Part shown: one piece after another, positions 1 to 10,623 of the stretch
Numbering within the stretch: the stretch's first letter is position 1
Layout of the letters: each line of letters opens with the position of its first letter
Source: Kondoa malvinella
Taxonomy: Eukaryota > Basidiomycota > Agaricostilbomycetes > Agaricostilbales > Kondoaceae
NCBI GenBank assembly: GCA_039545315.1
Contig: BCIM01000002.1
Coordinates: 2,642,331 to 2,706,330, forward strand
Direction of reading: 5' to 3'
DNA length: 64,000 nt
The notes under the pieces: model-generated
What the model saw: only the letters and a program-made list of their open reading frames with translations
What the model was told of the DNA's origin: nothing
Database searches by the model: none
Position numbers and translations under genes: made by a program

Positions 1-833
1 CGAATCGCGTTGAAGTAATGTTGCTGTAGCCAATCTTGAATGTTGATGCCGTCGATGATGCATAAAGGCGCAAAGTCTCGACCAGCGAAGAAGAGGGTGA
101 ATAGAGTTTGACAAGCTAGTCTGGTATAGTTCGACGCCCAAATCATATGCGGGAAGGTTTCGGGAGCAGGGTTGAGAGGATCAGGGTATTCGCATTGAAT
201 CACAGCGGCTCCTGATTCGGTAAATTGCTCAGGTTGCATTCCACAAGCCAGGATCGTCCAGTATGGTGCGCCTGATCCACCTGCGAAGCGAGAGAACTGT
301 AGGTCATGAGCATCTACTGAACAGACAGTGGACGAATGGCTCACTAGATCCTGATGAGGGTCCATATAGACACGGAAACCATGGTGCTTGCACTTTTGCA
401 ACATGCGCAAAGTGTACTCAATGTATTCGTGATCATACTTGCCTCTGCATGAGATCTCAGCAACTGCAGCGTCCCGTCCAGGAAAGTCTCACGGTCCCTC
501 ATGCTCGATAGATTCCCAAGTAAAGACATAACGCAGCGTATTGAAGCCCCATTCGCGCAATCTGGTGAGGTGCACGTCCGCATCACCGCTATCCAAGTCG
601 AGCACTCGATTGACAAAGGACAGCTTGCCGCTCTTTGCAGATTCCCAGAAACCTTCAAGCTTAGCTCCAGGTTGGCCTATAGGTGTCTTTGCCGAGCTTG
701 CGAGATTCACTCCTCGCAGCAGAAGTGTTCGACCTGACGCATCTTGGAAGTGACCATTGCCTTGCTCTGACGCGTGTATATACCAGGCTGGCGTGTCGTG
801 CCCTGTCACAGGGCTTATGCTCGAGGGTGACAT
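1..833 (-). CDS. GH5 ergosteryl-beta-glucosidase-like enzyme (5' part; cut by window edge)
   Basis: N-terminal ~245 residues of a glycoside hydrolase family 5 protein resembling the fungal steryl-glucosidase/endoglycoceramidase-related group (GH5_12, EGCrP2/Egh1 type), which removes glucose from ergosteryl glucoside. Three exons are visible: 833-493, 444-345 and 296 to the edge, with introns of 48 nt each. Family landmarks in order: the [16 protein letters not shown] strand near residue 35, [28 protein letters not shown], the metal/sugar-site loop MDPHQD, and [10 protein letters not shown]. The two catalytic glutamates normally lie downstream, outside the window, so activity cannot be judged. 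The start ATG at 833 is well placed relative to the family. No signal peptide is seen, in keeping with the cytosolic or vacuolar members. An endoglycoceramidase-like substrate is the main alternative. Confidence 0.82.
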
Positions 834-1157
834 CCTATCGCGGCCTGCACGTCCGCCTTGCGAATGCTGTAGTTGCGATGCCGCTTGGAGCTCTGGCTGT
901 CTGCGCTTGCCTCGGATTTGCGGAAGCTTCTATGCTTCAATCAAGTGTACATGGCTGGACAATTAGAGGAGCGCTCTTGCATGTCGATGGTTCGGCAAAA
1001 GCAGCGTCATGCATTGCATTGCAGCAAAGGCCCGTCCTCCAATGCTTTTCACAAGCCGACTACACAGCACACCTATACTAAATCCAGACTATAACAGTCC
1101 AGACGACCTTTCTTTGCAGACTCTGATATCTTTTACCAAATCGTTAGGAGCATACAA
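834..1157. other. Intergenic, promoter side of the GH5 gene
   Basis: About 320 bp between the GH5 start and the stop of the acetyltransferase, both on the minus strand. Short open frames here lack family similarity and good splice contexts. No repeat or RNA gene was seen. Confidence 0.5.
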
Positions 1158-1907
1158 TCACACAGACTTGATGACTCTGGCTGGGTTTCCAGCAACAACA
1201 ACGCGGTCGGGCACGTCCCTTGTCTATGAGCAACAATATCAGCAAAGCCAATACGAAGGGGAAGAAAACATACGACCACGCTTCCGGCGCCAATTACGCA
1301 TCCTTTCCCTACATTTATCCCTGGTAATAGGATAGCTCCCCCGCCGATCCAGACATCATCGCCTATCGTGATAGGCGCACCGAATTCTGCTCCATACATG
1401 CCATTGCGTTCTTCAGGGTTCGTAGCGTGACCCGCTGCATCCGAGAACATCAAGATACGAATGTGACTGCCACTCGGTATGCTTACCAGTCAATATCTGC
1501 ACTCCAGGAGCAATAATTACTCTGTCTCCCATAGTGATGGGGCAAATACTAAAGTAGTCGCAATCACAGAGTTCAGCGCACGAAATCTTGAAGAGGCTGC
1601 AGACTTGCTCGAGGAAGACACAATTGGCTCCAATACCTCCGCCTGTGCCCATCGTGATGTTGAAGCCGAACTAAGCCAGAAGGTCAACATGGGCGAACCA
1701 AAGCTACTGCTGGAAACTCACTTCGCAATGAACCGGCGGAACGATGTAGCATTCTGATTCTGGTTTGATACTGATAAAGGAACGGAAGAGAGCCAACTGC
1801 TTGTCTGGATCGCGCTCGTGGTTGAGATCAAAGTTGCGACCGAGTTGCTCGTTTCGCAGCTTGCAGAGGTAAGGCTCGAACGCGACGTAAGGCTCGCCAG
1901 CAATCAT
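1158..1907 (-). CDS. Maltose/galactoside O-acetyltransferase-like hexapeptide-repeat enzyme
   Basis: Left-handed beta-helix acetyltransferase of the MAT/GAT group, which moves acetyl from acetyl-CoA to a sugar hydroxyl; the natural acceptor in fungi is unknown. Start ATG at 1907 gives MIAGEPY, the typical family N-terminus, then a helical cap to [10 protein letters not shown]. Hexapeptide repeats follow: [36 protein letters not shown], the loop GHATNPEER, then [31 protein letters not shown] and the C-terminal [11 protein letters not shown]. The conserved loop histidine is present. The model needs five exons and about 190 residues. One intron (1549-1608) fits only as GC..AG, which restores the family sequence CVFLDICPI. 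The fit with the family is close along the whole length and the gene looks intact. Confidence 0.85.
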
Positions 1908-2924
1908 TTTGTTCTGATTTGACGTTTCAAACAAAGGCATGAAATATATGAGCGAGACACACAAACTCTGTCTTGTCGGGTTCTCCCATAGCTTTAGGTG
2001 ATTGTTGCAGGGCAAGTTGACAAGGAAATTTTTTATAGGCATAGGTGTCAAGGCATCCCGTAGGCTACTTCATAGCAGATGTACAGCAGCAGCACAAGAA
2101 CGAAGGAGCAGAGCGGCCTCTATGAAAAGTTTGAGACTAAAGTGTTTGGCCAGTGACAAGAGAATCATTCGCGGATCTAACGTGGATGGGCAGTGTTCGG
2201 CAGCGATTCAGGCAGTCTTGAGAGGTAGACAGGATTTCGTGCTAGTAGAGCGGCAGTGATATAGGCAGAATGGCTGTTACAAGACAAGCTGACCAAGAAA
2301 CATTTGGAAAACAACTCACATCAGCTAGCTTGAGCCAGCTCGTGAGGAAAGAGGCGAGCTAGCAGCTGCTGGCATGGATCATATGCTATGCTGCACTGTG
2401 TTTGTCATGTAAGCGTCTTCAAGCTTCATCCGCCGATCAAACGACCCGCAGACTTGAGAGTCATCGCCCCTTCTGCTTAGCCATCAAGACGCAGCACCTC
2501 TGGTTCATTGACTCTTGCTAGATGACAGCCCTTGTCATGAGACGGAACAGAGGATAGATAGATATGGTTGAGAGCGGGCATGATGGGGATCAATCAGATG
2601 ATGCTGAGCGTCGAAGCTGCTATGCTGAAGTGTTGCTAGCGGAATGCGAACACCGTGCAGCCAACTGGCGGTCGCAAGGAGAACCCGATTTAGCAGGTCG
2701 ATTGTGATGTTGTGCAGATTGCTGAGCTGATATTCAGACCATGCTTAGACTGGCGGAGGCAGTCACTTACGGTACAGCCTACAGTGGTATGCTTGCCTCA
2801 TGATTAGAGTCGTAGCTGTCTCGCTGCAGCCTGCACAAAGTTGAGCCTGTCATGCGAATATACCTTGATCAATTCTGTCAAGCTGCACACGGCCATATGG
2901 CGTACCTGCGCTGCATGACAGCTA
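1908..2924. other. Intergenic, no gene recognised
   Basis: About 1 kb between the acetyltransferase start and the stop of the next minus-strand gene. Open frames at 2002-2259 and 1704-2051 extend real exons or are random. No tRNA, repeat or homology-bearing peptide was seen. Confidence 0.5.
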
Positions 2925-3236
2925 TCAAGCTTCCTCCTCTTCCTCGTCGCTCTCCTCCTCAGCTGTCCCATTTGCCCTTCGCGCCTCAGCAGCCAATCTC
3001 GCATCCGCCTCTACTTTTCGCTCCTTTTCCTTCTCGCTCGGCCCTAGAACGTCCTTCCATTCCGTCAGAGCGCTGTTTGCGGCCTCTGCAGCTTGATTCA
3101 TGGCAGATTGAAGATTTGTCAACGCATCGCCTTCAATTTGAAGTGGGAACGACAGCGTGTCTTGCGCTTTCAGGTTGGCTGGTGATTGAGCATCGTCTGG
3201 CCGTGCAATGCAGTATGAGATGGTCACGGCTGTCAT
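2925..3236 (-). CDS. Small acidic-tailed protein, possibly GON7 (KEOPS/EKC subunit)
   Basis: Single exon of 103 residues from the first ATG at 3236; the longer open frame upstream begins with a non-ATG codon. It opens with a beta-strand-like segment (TAVTISYCIA), continues with a helix rich in Ala, Asn and Gln (residues ~40-70), then a charged helix and an acidic tail ESDEEEEEA. Size, layout and tail resemble GON7, the small disordered subunit of the KEOPS/EKC complex that makes t6A on ANN-decoding tRNAs. GON7 is poorly conserved, so this is only a plausible assignment. It ends 448 nt upstream of the regulator's stop, on the same strand. Confidence 0.5.
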   Translation of the reverse strand: MTAVTISYCIARPDDAQSPANLKAQDTLSFPLQIEGDALTNLQSAMNQAAEAANSALTEWKDVLGPSEKEKERKVEADARLAAEARRANGTAEEESDEEEEEA

Positions 3237-3372
3237 TTCGAGTATTTGGTCAATGGTAACCAAAAGGCGACCAACATAATGCTGTTACAGGTTGCACATA
3301 TTCGCGATACACTATTCACATCCGATCTACATAGCCCTCCTGTGAAACACTGTTCTAGGCGAAAACAGTAGG

Positions 3373-5339
3373 TCACGACAAACCGTCAACAGCTTCCATT
3401 GGGAGCAGGAATTGTGACCAGTCGATCGTAGTATCCCACAGCGCGCTTTCGCTGAGGAATGAAGGCGTGCTTTGACCAGGTTGAAGCTGAGCGAGCGACA
3501 TATTCCGCGAAAGCAATTCCACAGCTGATAATCGATCCGCATCGTTCGGGTCTTGGAAACCAGTTGCATGCATGCATAGGCGTTTGATGAGCGAAGACAG
3601 GTAGATTTGTAAGTCGCCTGGTTCTTTCGATGCTTTGGCGAGCATGTCTGAGACGCCGTGACATGTGTTGGCTTCAAAGATAATGTCGGGGCAGAGGTTG
3701 GTGAGCGCAAAGGTTGCTTGGATCTGGATCTATCAACGGGTTTGTTCATCATGAGCTGCTGTGAGGTCATCACGGCAGATTGTAGACTGACCAGCAATAT
3801 AGTTGGAAAGACTGCGACGAGGTGGACAAGATCGTGTGCAGTGTGAAAGATGGTAGAAGATGAAGCCATACTGAGACAGGTCTTTTGACTTTCGACGCAA
3901 GCTCTCACACATATACGCAAATGATCCACAAGGAAGGTCGGCTGCAGATCAGGCGCGATGTTCAGTAGTAAGGGCAAAACTTTCGAATTGAGGGATGCTT
4001 TGGCGTGCCAGTAATGCAAGTGAGCTAGTTGTGATTGTCGTCCTGGACGCGTTTCGTCAATCCCATCTGCAACGATCCTTCTGGAAGACTTACCTGCAAG
4101 CTGTAGAGTGCTTTGCCATCTATCGAGACGAGAATCTAATTCGCGTAGCTGCGACTGGAGGGCGTCGAGGGGCATCTCTTGAGCTGACGTATACAGAAAG
4201 ACTTCGAGTACTTGGGTATTGATGACTTGTAATTCGACCAGCGAACATAGCATATGGTCCAGTACCGAGACGAAAGGGAGATTGCGCAGTGATTCCGTCA
4301 TTGAGCGAATGACCGTAAGAGATATTCGAGTGGGCGGTTGTTGCATTGACATTGCAAAGCTGTTGGGCAAAATGAACACCTTTGGTCCTCAACCAACAAG
4401 AGAGACTGACCAGCGATCGAAAACAAACAAAGTCAACGGAAGCCTTACGCGATCGACCTCCTCAGCAGCGACCGGCACACTAGTCGGCGTCTGAAACAAG
4501 CGCATCGCTTGAGCCAATCGCATAGCCTGTTCGTACTATTTGAGAAGGAGACACAAACGCTAGACAGTACTTACTTGCCCGAACAGCAGCCAGGACCAGG
4601 TCGCTCGGTCTGTGACGACTTGGTTCTCATTCGTTGTTGCTGGAAAGGCAGCCAACAACAGCAGGCCTTGAATGGTTCCGATTGGATCGGAACAGGTGTT
4701 GACCAATGTAGATCGATATTGAGTCGCAGCGACATCCAGCGAATACTGCAGCAGGTCCGAAGAGAGCGCTGACTTGACACCGGGCAAGGCAAAATATCGA
4801 GAAGCGATAGTGCAGATTGCCGCTCGAAGCAAAGGAGAGTGCTCATTCAAGTAAGCAGTACCAGCTGAATGCGGCCCGAATAGAGGCACACAGCCTGACA
4901 ATGTTGACTGAAAGAGGCCCAGATCAGCTCCGTTGGTAGCGCTGGCAGCGACGCGACATACAAAGAAGTACTGGATTAGGACAGACTGCTGTTCGGAAGA
5001 GATGATCATGTCCAAGCTGGAAGCATTGGCAGAGCGAGTGTTCTGTTGGACTTGACTTCTCAAACCGGACACTTCTTGTCGCAAACGGTGTATCTCTTCA
5101 TCTTTCCGCCTGGGACGACAGCCATCAGCTCAGTCAATAACACATAGCAAACAGCTGTACGGTTGCTTTACTTGTGGTTCTGTGCCTTCTCTGCCTTTAC
5201 CGCGGCTCCGTTTCGCTTGCAAGTAGCATTCGGCGTTGAACTTTACGCATCGCTCGCAAGATTGAGAGTCTGCCGACCAAACGCATTTCGTCTTGAGCTT
5301 TGAGCACCTCTCGCACGCTACAGCTGTGGGCGGGGCCAT
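3373..5339 (-). CDS. Zn2Cys6 transcription factor with an in-frame TGA
   Basis: Fungal binuclear-cluster regulator acting in the nucleus. The N-terminus from ATG 5339 has the zinc cluster CERCSKLKTKC...CERC..FNAEC (residues 9-37), then a basic linker and a short heptad-like stretch (RLRQEVSGLRSQVQQN). The middle homology region follows (helices around LRAAICTIASRYFALPG, then TIQGLLLLAAF and FGQAMRLAQAMRL), then LFVFDRWSVSLVG, HLHYWHAKASL, and a C-terminus WDTTIDWSQFLLP that is common in this class. At least five introns of about 43-67 nt can be placed. In the frame that joins FVFDRWSVSLVG to GPKVFILPN a TGA interrupts at 4389-4391. No good intron removes it while keeping both conserved sides. 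The gene may be a recent pseudogene, carry a sequencing error, or be spliced in a way I do not see. The target genes are unknown; the ABCG transporter next door is a candidate by position only. Confidence 0.75.
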
Positions 5340-5787
5340 TTCCCCTGATTGGCCGTTACAGCGTCAGATGCAAACTTGAATACATTCATTCCTATCGTCT
5401 TCTGGCTGCTGCTGACAGCCTAGTATGAACAAAACGGCTACATGCAAGTCCACATCTACACCGGCTCGAACAGCTAAGTTTGTGAAATCTACAGAGCTGA
5501 GTCTGTCGAATTATCCCTTTTTGACTCTTTGAGCTCTTCCTCTTTCTGCTCACTTGCGTCAGCTTTTGGTTCATTAATGGACAGACTGGACCATCGCGAC
5601 CTTCCGCGGTACACCTTAGGAGCGGAAAACGGGACGGAACTCCACCACGGAACTTCATAACACGGAATTCTAGTTCCCGCGCCTTCTATATAACTCGTGC
5701 GATTGAATCTCTTCTTACTCTTGATCTATCATCTTGTTCTCGACTCTCTTCTCTACTCTCAAGCATTTGCAACACACAACAAACATC
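5340..5787. other. Divergent promoter region between regulator and ABCG transporter
   Basis: 448 bp separate the two divergently transcribed starts. The part next to the ABCG gene is pyrimidine-rich on the plus strand (about 5700-5775), as expected of a fungal 5' leader. No TATA-like box or repeated operator is convincing. Confidence 0.4.
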
Positions 5788-8206
5788 ATGAACGAAGTAC
5801 GCCAGCGATAGTTTACTGCTATCGGCCTCTGATCTTCGTTCTTCGTGAAATAGGAAGGCCTTTCCCGCAACCAGAATGTTCTGCAATGGCAAAATCTTTC
5901 CTACAAATTCAAAGACAAGCAACTTCNCGACAGAGTATCGGGCAGCCTCAAAGCAGGCAAGATGCTCGCGATTATGGGTCCATCAGGAGCGGGCAAGTCC
6001 ACTGTAAGTTTTGACTGCTCATCGCCGTGTGATCCGTATTGATGTATATCGCGACAGTTCCTCGACGTACTTGCTAGCCGTAAATCTTCTGGATCATCGG
6101 GCGTCGTCACCTTCAACGGAACAACCAACTTTTCTATGCGCGACAAGTGTCACTACGTACGTCTATTCTTTCTTTTCTTCGACACAAGGTCAGGCTCTGA
6201 TACTGCATGAAATACTTTTACAGTTAGAGCAGGATGATGCTCTGTATGGCGCTTTGACTGTTCGACAAACTGTGTCGTTCTCTGCTCTGCTGAGGTATGT
6301 TCACTTTGTCGTCTGTCTTGGAGTCTCCGCTGACACATAGCAGTGCTCGTCAATTCTTCGAATCCGATGCCCTTCGCGATCGAATCGATTCTGTCATTGC
6401 CAAAGTCGGACTCAAGAGTGTCGCCAATAACAAGATTGGCTCTGCCATACAAAGAGGCATTTCTGGCGGTCAGAAAAGACGAGTAACGCTGGCTTCAGCA
6501 ATGGTAACCGAACCTGAAGTGCTGGCCTTGGACGAACCGACCAGCGGACTGGACAGTGCGGCATCTTACAATGTCGTAGAGGCAGGTGAGTATCTTGCAC
6601 AACGCTATTAGACTACACTGACGAGTGACCTTAGTCAAATTGTTGGCCCAAGAAATGAACATTGCTGTCCTGGCTACTATTCATCAACCCAGCTACAGCA
6701 CATTGCAACTGTTCGACGAAGTTCTAGTCCTGGCGGAGGGCAAGTCGGTCTATCACGGCCCCGTCAACGATCTACCCATGTTCTGTCAAGCCGTCGGCCA
6801 CCCTGTACCACCTCATGCAAATCCGGCCGATCACATTGTAGCCCTGGTCAATCGCGATTTTGGGTCAGGCGACACTCTCGATCATGATCACTTGCGTGTT
6901 TCCAAGACCAAAGAAGAGCATATGGCAGAAGCATCGATCGAAAGCAGTTCAGAAACCGCGGCCACACACAAACCGGACAGAAAGAGTGTACGCGACTCGC
7001 TCGCCATACTCTTCCTCCTACTTCGGCGAACTCTGCTCAACTACAGTCGTAATCTGATGGCTTGTGAGTGTCTCACATGTCTGGTGTGACTTTGGCTGAC
7101 AACACTACTTAGACGGTATTCGTGTTGGCATGTGTAAGTTCCTGCACCTTTGGTCCTCATTGCCCTGGCTTATCATATGCACAGATTTGGGCATGGCTGC
7201 TATGATTGCCTTGATCTGGTTGGACATCGGAGAAAATCAGGATCGCATTAACGATCGCTTGAGTGTACATTTCTGTGAGTTCGGTTGTTCTCCTAGGAAC
7301 TGACATGGCTGACTTTTCTAGATGGCGTCGCCTTCTTGTCCTTCATGTCTGTTGCGGGTGTACCAGCCTATCTCGAACACCGGGCCATCTTTCTTCGAGA
7401 ACGCAACAACGGCTTGGTCTCTCCATCCTCCTTCATACTGGCCACCAGTATTGCCGATATACCATTCTTGGCACTTTGCACCCTTCTCTACACGATTGTC
7501 GCCTACTTCTCTCTGGGTCTGCATCCTGGCGCTGATCACTTCTTCCGCTACACTGTCTATGTGAGTCTCCGCAAGCTCACTATTAGAGTCTACTGAACCA
7601 ATTCCTCAGGTCTTCCTGGGCGTATATGCTGCAGAAGCGCAAACAGTTCTCATCGCCACATTCTTGCCAATCTTTGTTGCGGCGCTTGCTGTTGCGGCCT
7701 TCGCAAATGGATTCCAGATGAGCGTACGCCTGCCTTTACATCTATTCGGCTCTGTTCTTACACGATTATCTTCAGGTTCAAGGTTACTTCAATCGCAATC
7801 TTCCCGGCTTTTGGTATCATTCATTCCACTTCATGGATTATGAGACGTGAGCCTCTGCCTCAGCCGCTAGATCCTAGGCTCGTACTGAACACTCTATGCA
7901 GCTACGCTTTCCAGCTTCTGGTGTCTGACGACTTTCACGGTCTCACATTCTCCTGCGACGAAACGGCGAATCAAGGATGCAATTGCATGTATCCTAGCGC
8001 CCTACAAGATCAAGGTCAATGTGATTTCACTGGAAGGGATGTGACTTCAGTAAGGCTTTTCATACAACTACTGGATGCCGCTGACATGATTGTTTCAGTC
8101 GCTTGACTTTACCGGGTTGAACACTGCTCAACGAGTCGGGATCCTCATCAGTATCTCGGTCATCTACAGGCTGGCAACTTGGGCCGTCTTACGCTTCAAG
8201 CGTTAA
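5788..8206 (+). CDS. ABCG (White-type) half-transporter
   Basis: ATP-driven membrane exporter or lipid transporter of the ABCG half-size type: nucleotide-binding domain first, six-helix membrane domain second, about 630 residues in ten or more exons. The first exon codes only for MNE, followed by a 58-nt intron. The ATPase domain has Walker A GPSGAGKST, Q-loop region LEQDDALYGALTVRQT, signature ISGGQKRRVTLA, Walker B VLALDEPTSGLDSAA and H-loop TIHQPS. The membrane half starts near ALIWLDIG and includes FMSVAGVPAYLEHRAIFLRERNNGL, several hydrophobic helices, a Cys-containing external loop (residues near CDETANQGCNC) and a C-terminal helix ending WAVLRFKR. The base at 5927 is N (codon CNC; the duplicate reads CCC, proline). 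No defect is seen otherwise. Half-transporters must dimerise; the substrate cannot be inferred. Confidence 0.92.
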
Positions 8207-8436
8207 TCCATAATTGCATATCTAGACTCATTCGAGGATCTCTTTATATTGTACAACGGCTTATCATTTGTATTATTGTCTGTTGAATTTTGACGCTCTT
8301 CCTCTTCTTCTCCGTCCTCGCGTCTTGCTCTCGGCCTTAGAGACCAATACTACCCACTTCCGCTTCCTTGTCCAGTCACTCTCATTTCAAGTTGGAACGC
8401 TTCTTACATCTTTTTTGGCCTGAGGCATCATACCAG

Positions 8437-8975
8437 CCTCTGATCTTCGCTCTTCGTGAAACAGAAAGGCCTTTCCCGCAACCAGAATGTTCTGCAATGG
8501 CAAAATCTTTCCTACAAATTCAAAGACAAGCAACTTCCCGACAGAGTATCGGGCAGCCTCAAAGCAGGCAAGATGCTCGCGATTATGGGTCCATCAGGAG
8601 CGGGCAAGTCCACTGTAAGTTTTGACTGCTCATCGCCGTGTGATCCGTATTGATGTATATCGCGACAGTTCCTCGACGTACTTGCTAGCCGTAAATCTTC
8701 TGGATCATCGGGCGTCGTCACCTTCAACGGAACAACAAACTTTTCTATGCGCGACAAATGTCATTACGTAAGTCTATTGCTTGGTTGACCCAGGGCCAGG
8801 CTCTGATACTGCAGGAGCTACAGTTAGAGCAGGATGATGCTCTGTATGGCGCTCTGACTGTTCGGCAAACTGTATCGTTCTCTGCTCTGCTGAGGTATGT
8901 TCACTTTGTCATCTGTCTTGAAGTCTCTGCTGACACATAGCAGTGCTCGCCAATTCTTCGACTCCGATCTTGTCA
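8437..8975 (+). pseudogene. Truncated tandem duplicate of the ABCG gene 5' region
   Basis: This segment repeats 5842-6395 of the ABCG gene, introns included, with only scattered differences, and so arose by DNA duplication and not by retroposition. It begins inside the first intron of the parent, so it lacks the ATG exon. It breaks off just after the exon coding FFESD, before the ABC signature and the whole membrane domain. Walker A (GPSGAGKST) is still intact. The segment around 8765-8825 is more diverged, and the acceptor before LEQDD appears altered. It lies about 230 bp downstream of the parent's stop, in direct orientation. It cannot encode a transporter; transcription is unknown. Confidence 0.85.
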
Positions 8976-9262
8976 GACTGTGCTATGCTGAACGACTTCT
9001 TCACATCTGTCCTGTGAATCTTGGGCAGTGTGTAAAGATCACAGAATAGAATGCATGAGACGAAAACAAGTTTACATCCTACGAAGTCCATGATATCGGC
9101 AATAGACCATATATTCTATCGAGCCTGCCAGGCGATCGGGGGCTTTCCTGAAATACCAGCAACTTCATTGGCTTCAGCGAGGGCAACCGCTGCGGAATAT
9201 GTGACCTCTTGCATTTGCGCCATGCTGATAGTACACTCGTGTCGATTCTTGTAGAATAGCTG

Positions 9263-10526
9263 TCACACAGGTTTCAGCCTAAGAAGGTTGGGTTTTTTTT
9301 TTGATTGACTAACAGATACGATTTGAGCAGACTTGGCGGGAGGTTGAGTACGAGTATCAGATGACACAGCCATGGTTACTCGGCAAATGAACGTTCTTCG
9401 GTCTTCGACAGATTGGCCAAGCTGTACCATCTCAACGACAGAATAAGAAGAATGTCCAGCCGCAAGCCCAATCTTGACTCCATCAGTGACCCAATGGCGA
9501 AGATCAAGACCGAGTCTGTGCAGGTTGGAGAGTTGACTGGGAGAGAATGGGTTGCTAGTATTCGCGAATCGATGAGTGCCGGGGACGAGAGAATGTAAAA
9601 CCGAAGGAGCTTCATGAGGTGCAGTTTGCATCTTTCGCATTCGACGGGCATCCTTCTCGGAAAACACAGTACCATTCTTGATGTAAAAGTACTTTGCGCG
9701 GTCAGTCGCTGATTTGCTCACATCGTTCGGTAAGGTCAAGCGCAAGTAAGCAATGTCGCAATGACGACAAGTAAGCATTATCAAATCCCAAAGAATAGCG
9801 CTGATCGGCGTTGGTTTGAGATGGCCGGGAGAATGCTTCAACTCTACGTCGATGCCTTGGAACTGGTCCACGACCTTCAGCTCGTCTAGTTCGGGCCAAT
9901 CGTGTTTACGCTGCCAGATCAAGGCGCCTGCTACTCGATGTTCCTCTGCGTATTCTGATTCTTGCCATCGCAGCGACATAGCTAGCGTGGCGTGATGACC
10001 AGTCAATGCTTTGCCTTCAGTCGCCAGTCTTGCAAAGTCGCTGGTCTCGACCTTTGAATCAGTTGCTGATGAAGACCATTCCCATACAGGTCTCAGAACG
10101 GCATAGATTGGCTGACCATCTGGCGTCAATTGACTGCCATCTCGCTTGAGCAGTTGATGAGGAGTCTTGAGCAGTCTGATCAGGGAGTTGTCGGCGACAA
10201 ACATGTTCGGACGAGACTTGCTGAAAACGCCTTGGCAATCGAGACAAGACAGAGATCAAGCTGCGGATTCGGGAGGCCTTGATAGAGTCGAACAAAGGGA
10301 TTTCTGAAGCAAAGCAATGATCACAGACATTCTTGAGTAGTCCAGCTAGACCGTTCGATAGCAGCACGTAGCGTGGACAGCCTACAGGCTAATAATAAAG
10401 AAGAGAGCTGCAGCAGAAATTCAAGACCGGTTCATGCGCCTCGAAGTCTTCAACAACACGATAGGGTGATATCACGATCTCAAGCGATTCAGGCAGCGCT
10501 GCTTGAGATACAACAGTAGAAGACAT
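9263..10526 (-). CDS. Unrecognised protein of about 395 residues
   Basis: Model: ATG 10526, a 33-codon first exon, a 39-nt intron, then an exon beginning PVGCPRYVLLSNGLAGLLKN, a further short intron near 10230, and a long last exon to 9263. It holds a Cys/His pair (VCDHC), a mixed alpha/beta middle (LTGHHATLAMSLRW, VVDQFQGIDVELK, ILWDLIMLTCRHCD) and a basic C-terminus with Lys-Lys-Lys and a poly-A run in the codons. There is no signal peptide or convincing transmembrane helix. I do not recognise the family. The start lies 97 bp from the start of the SLC41 gene on the other strand, so the two probably share a promoter. The frame of the middle intron is uncertain. Confidence 0.6.
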
Positions 10527-10623
10527 AGCGAGCATCACGGTTGCGGACCAACGCTCCAACCCTTTGCTGCCTCGCCAAGAAACGTCGAGACTTCTCTTCT
10601 CTGTCCTCAAGGGCAGGAAATAC
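10527..10623. promoter_or_regulatory. Short bidirectional promoter (unknown gene / SLC41)
   Basis: Only 97 bp lie between two divergent start codons, so the promoter elements must be shared or overlap the 5' ends. No specific motif is recognised. Confidence 0.4.

Noticed and set aside
3327..4379. A single 350-codon minus-strand ORF
   Set aside because: Only its first part is coding; it runs through introns and leaves the conserved frame. The real C-terminal exon is in another frame and ends at 3373.
1158..8206. Possible secondary-metabolite cluster (acetyltransferase, Zn2Cys6 regulator, ABC transporter next to each other)
   Set aside because: No polyketide, peptide or terpene synthase or tailoring oxidase is present; adjacency alone is weak.
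9287..9305. Poly-T run as a poly(A) tail or retroposon end
   Set aside because: It lies inside the last exon of the minus-strand gene, where it codes Lys-Lys-Lys; there is no target duplication.
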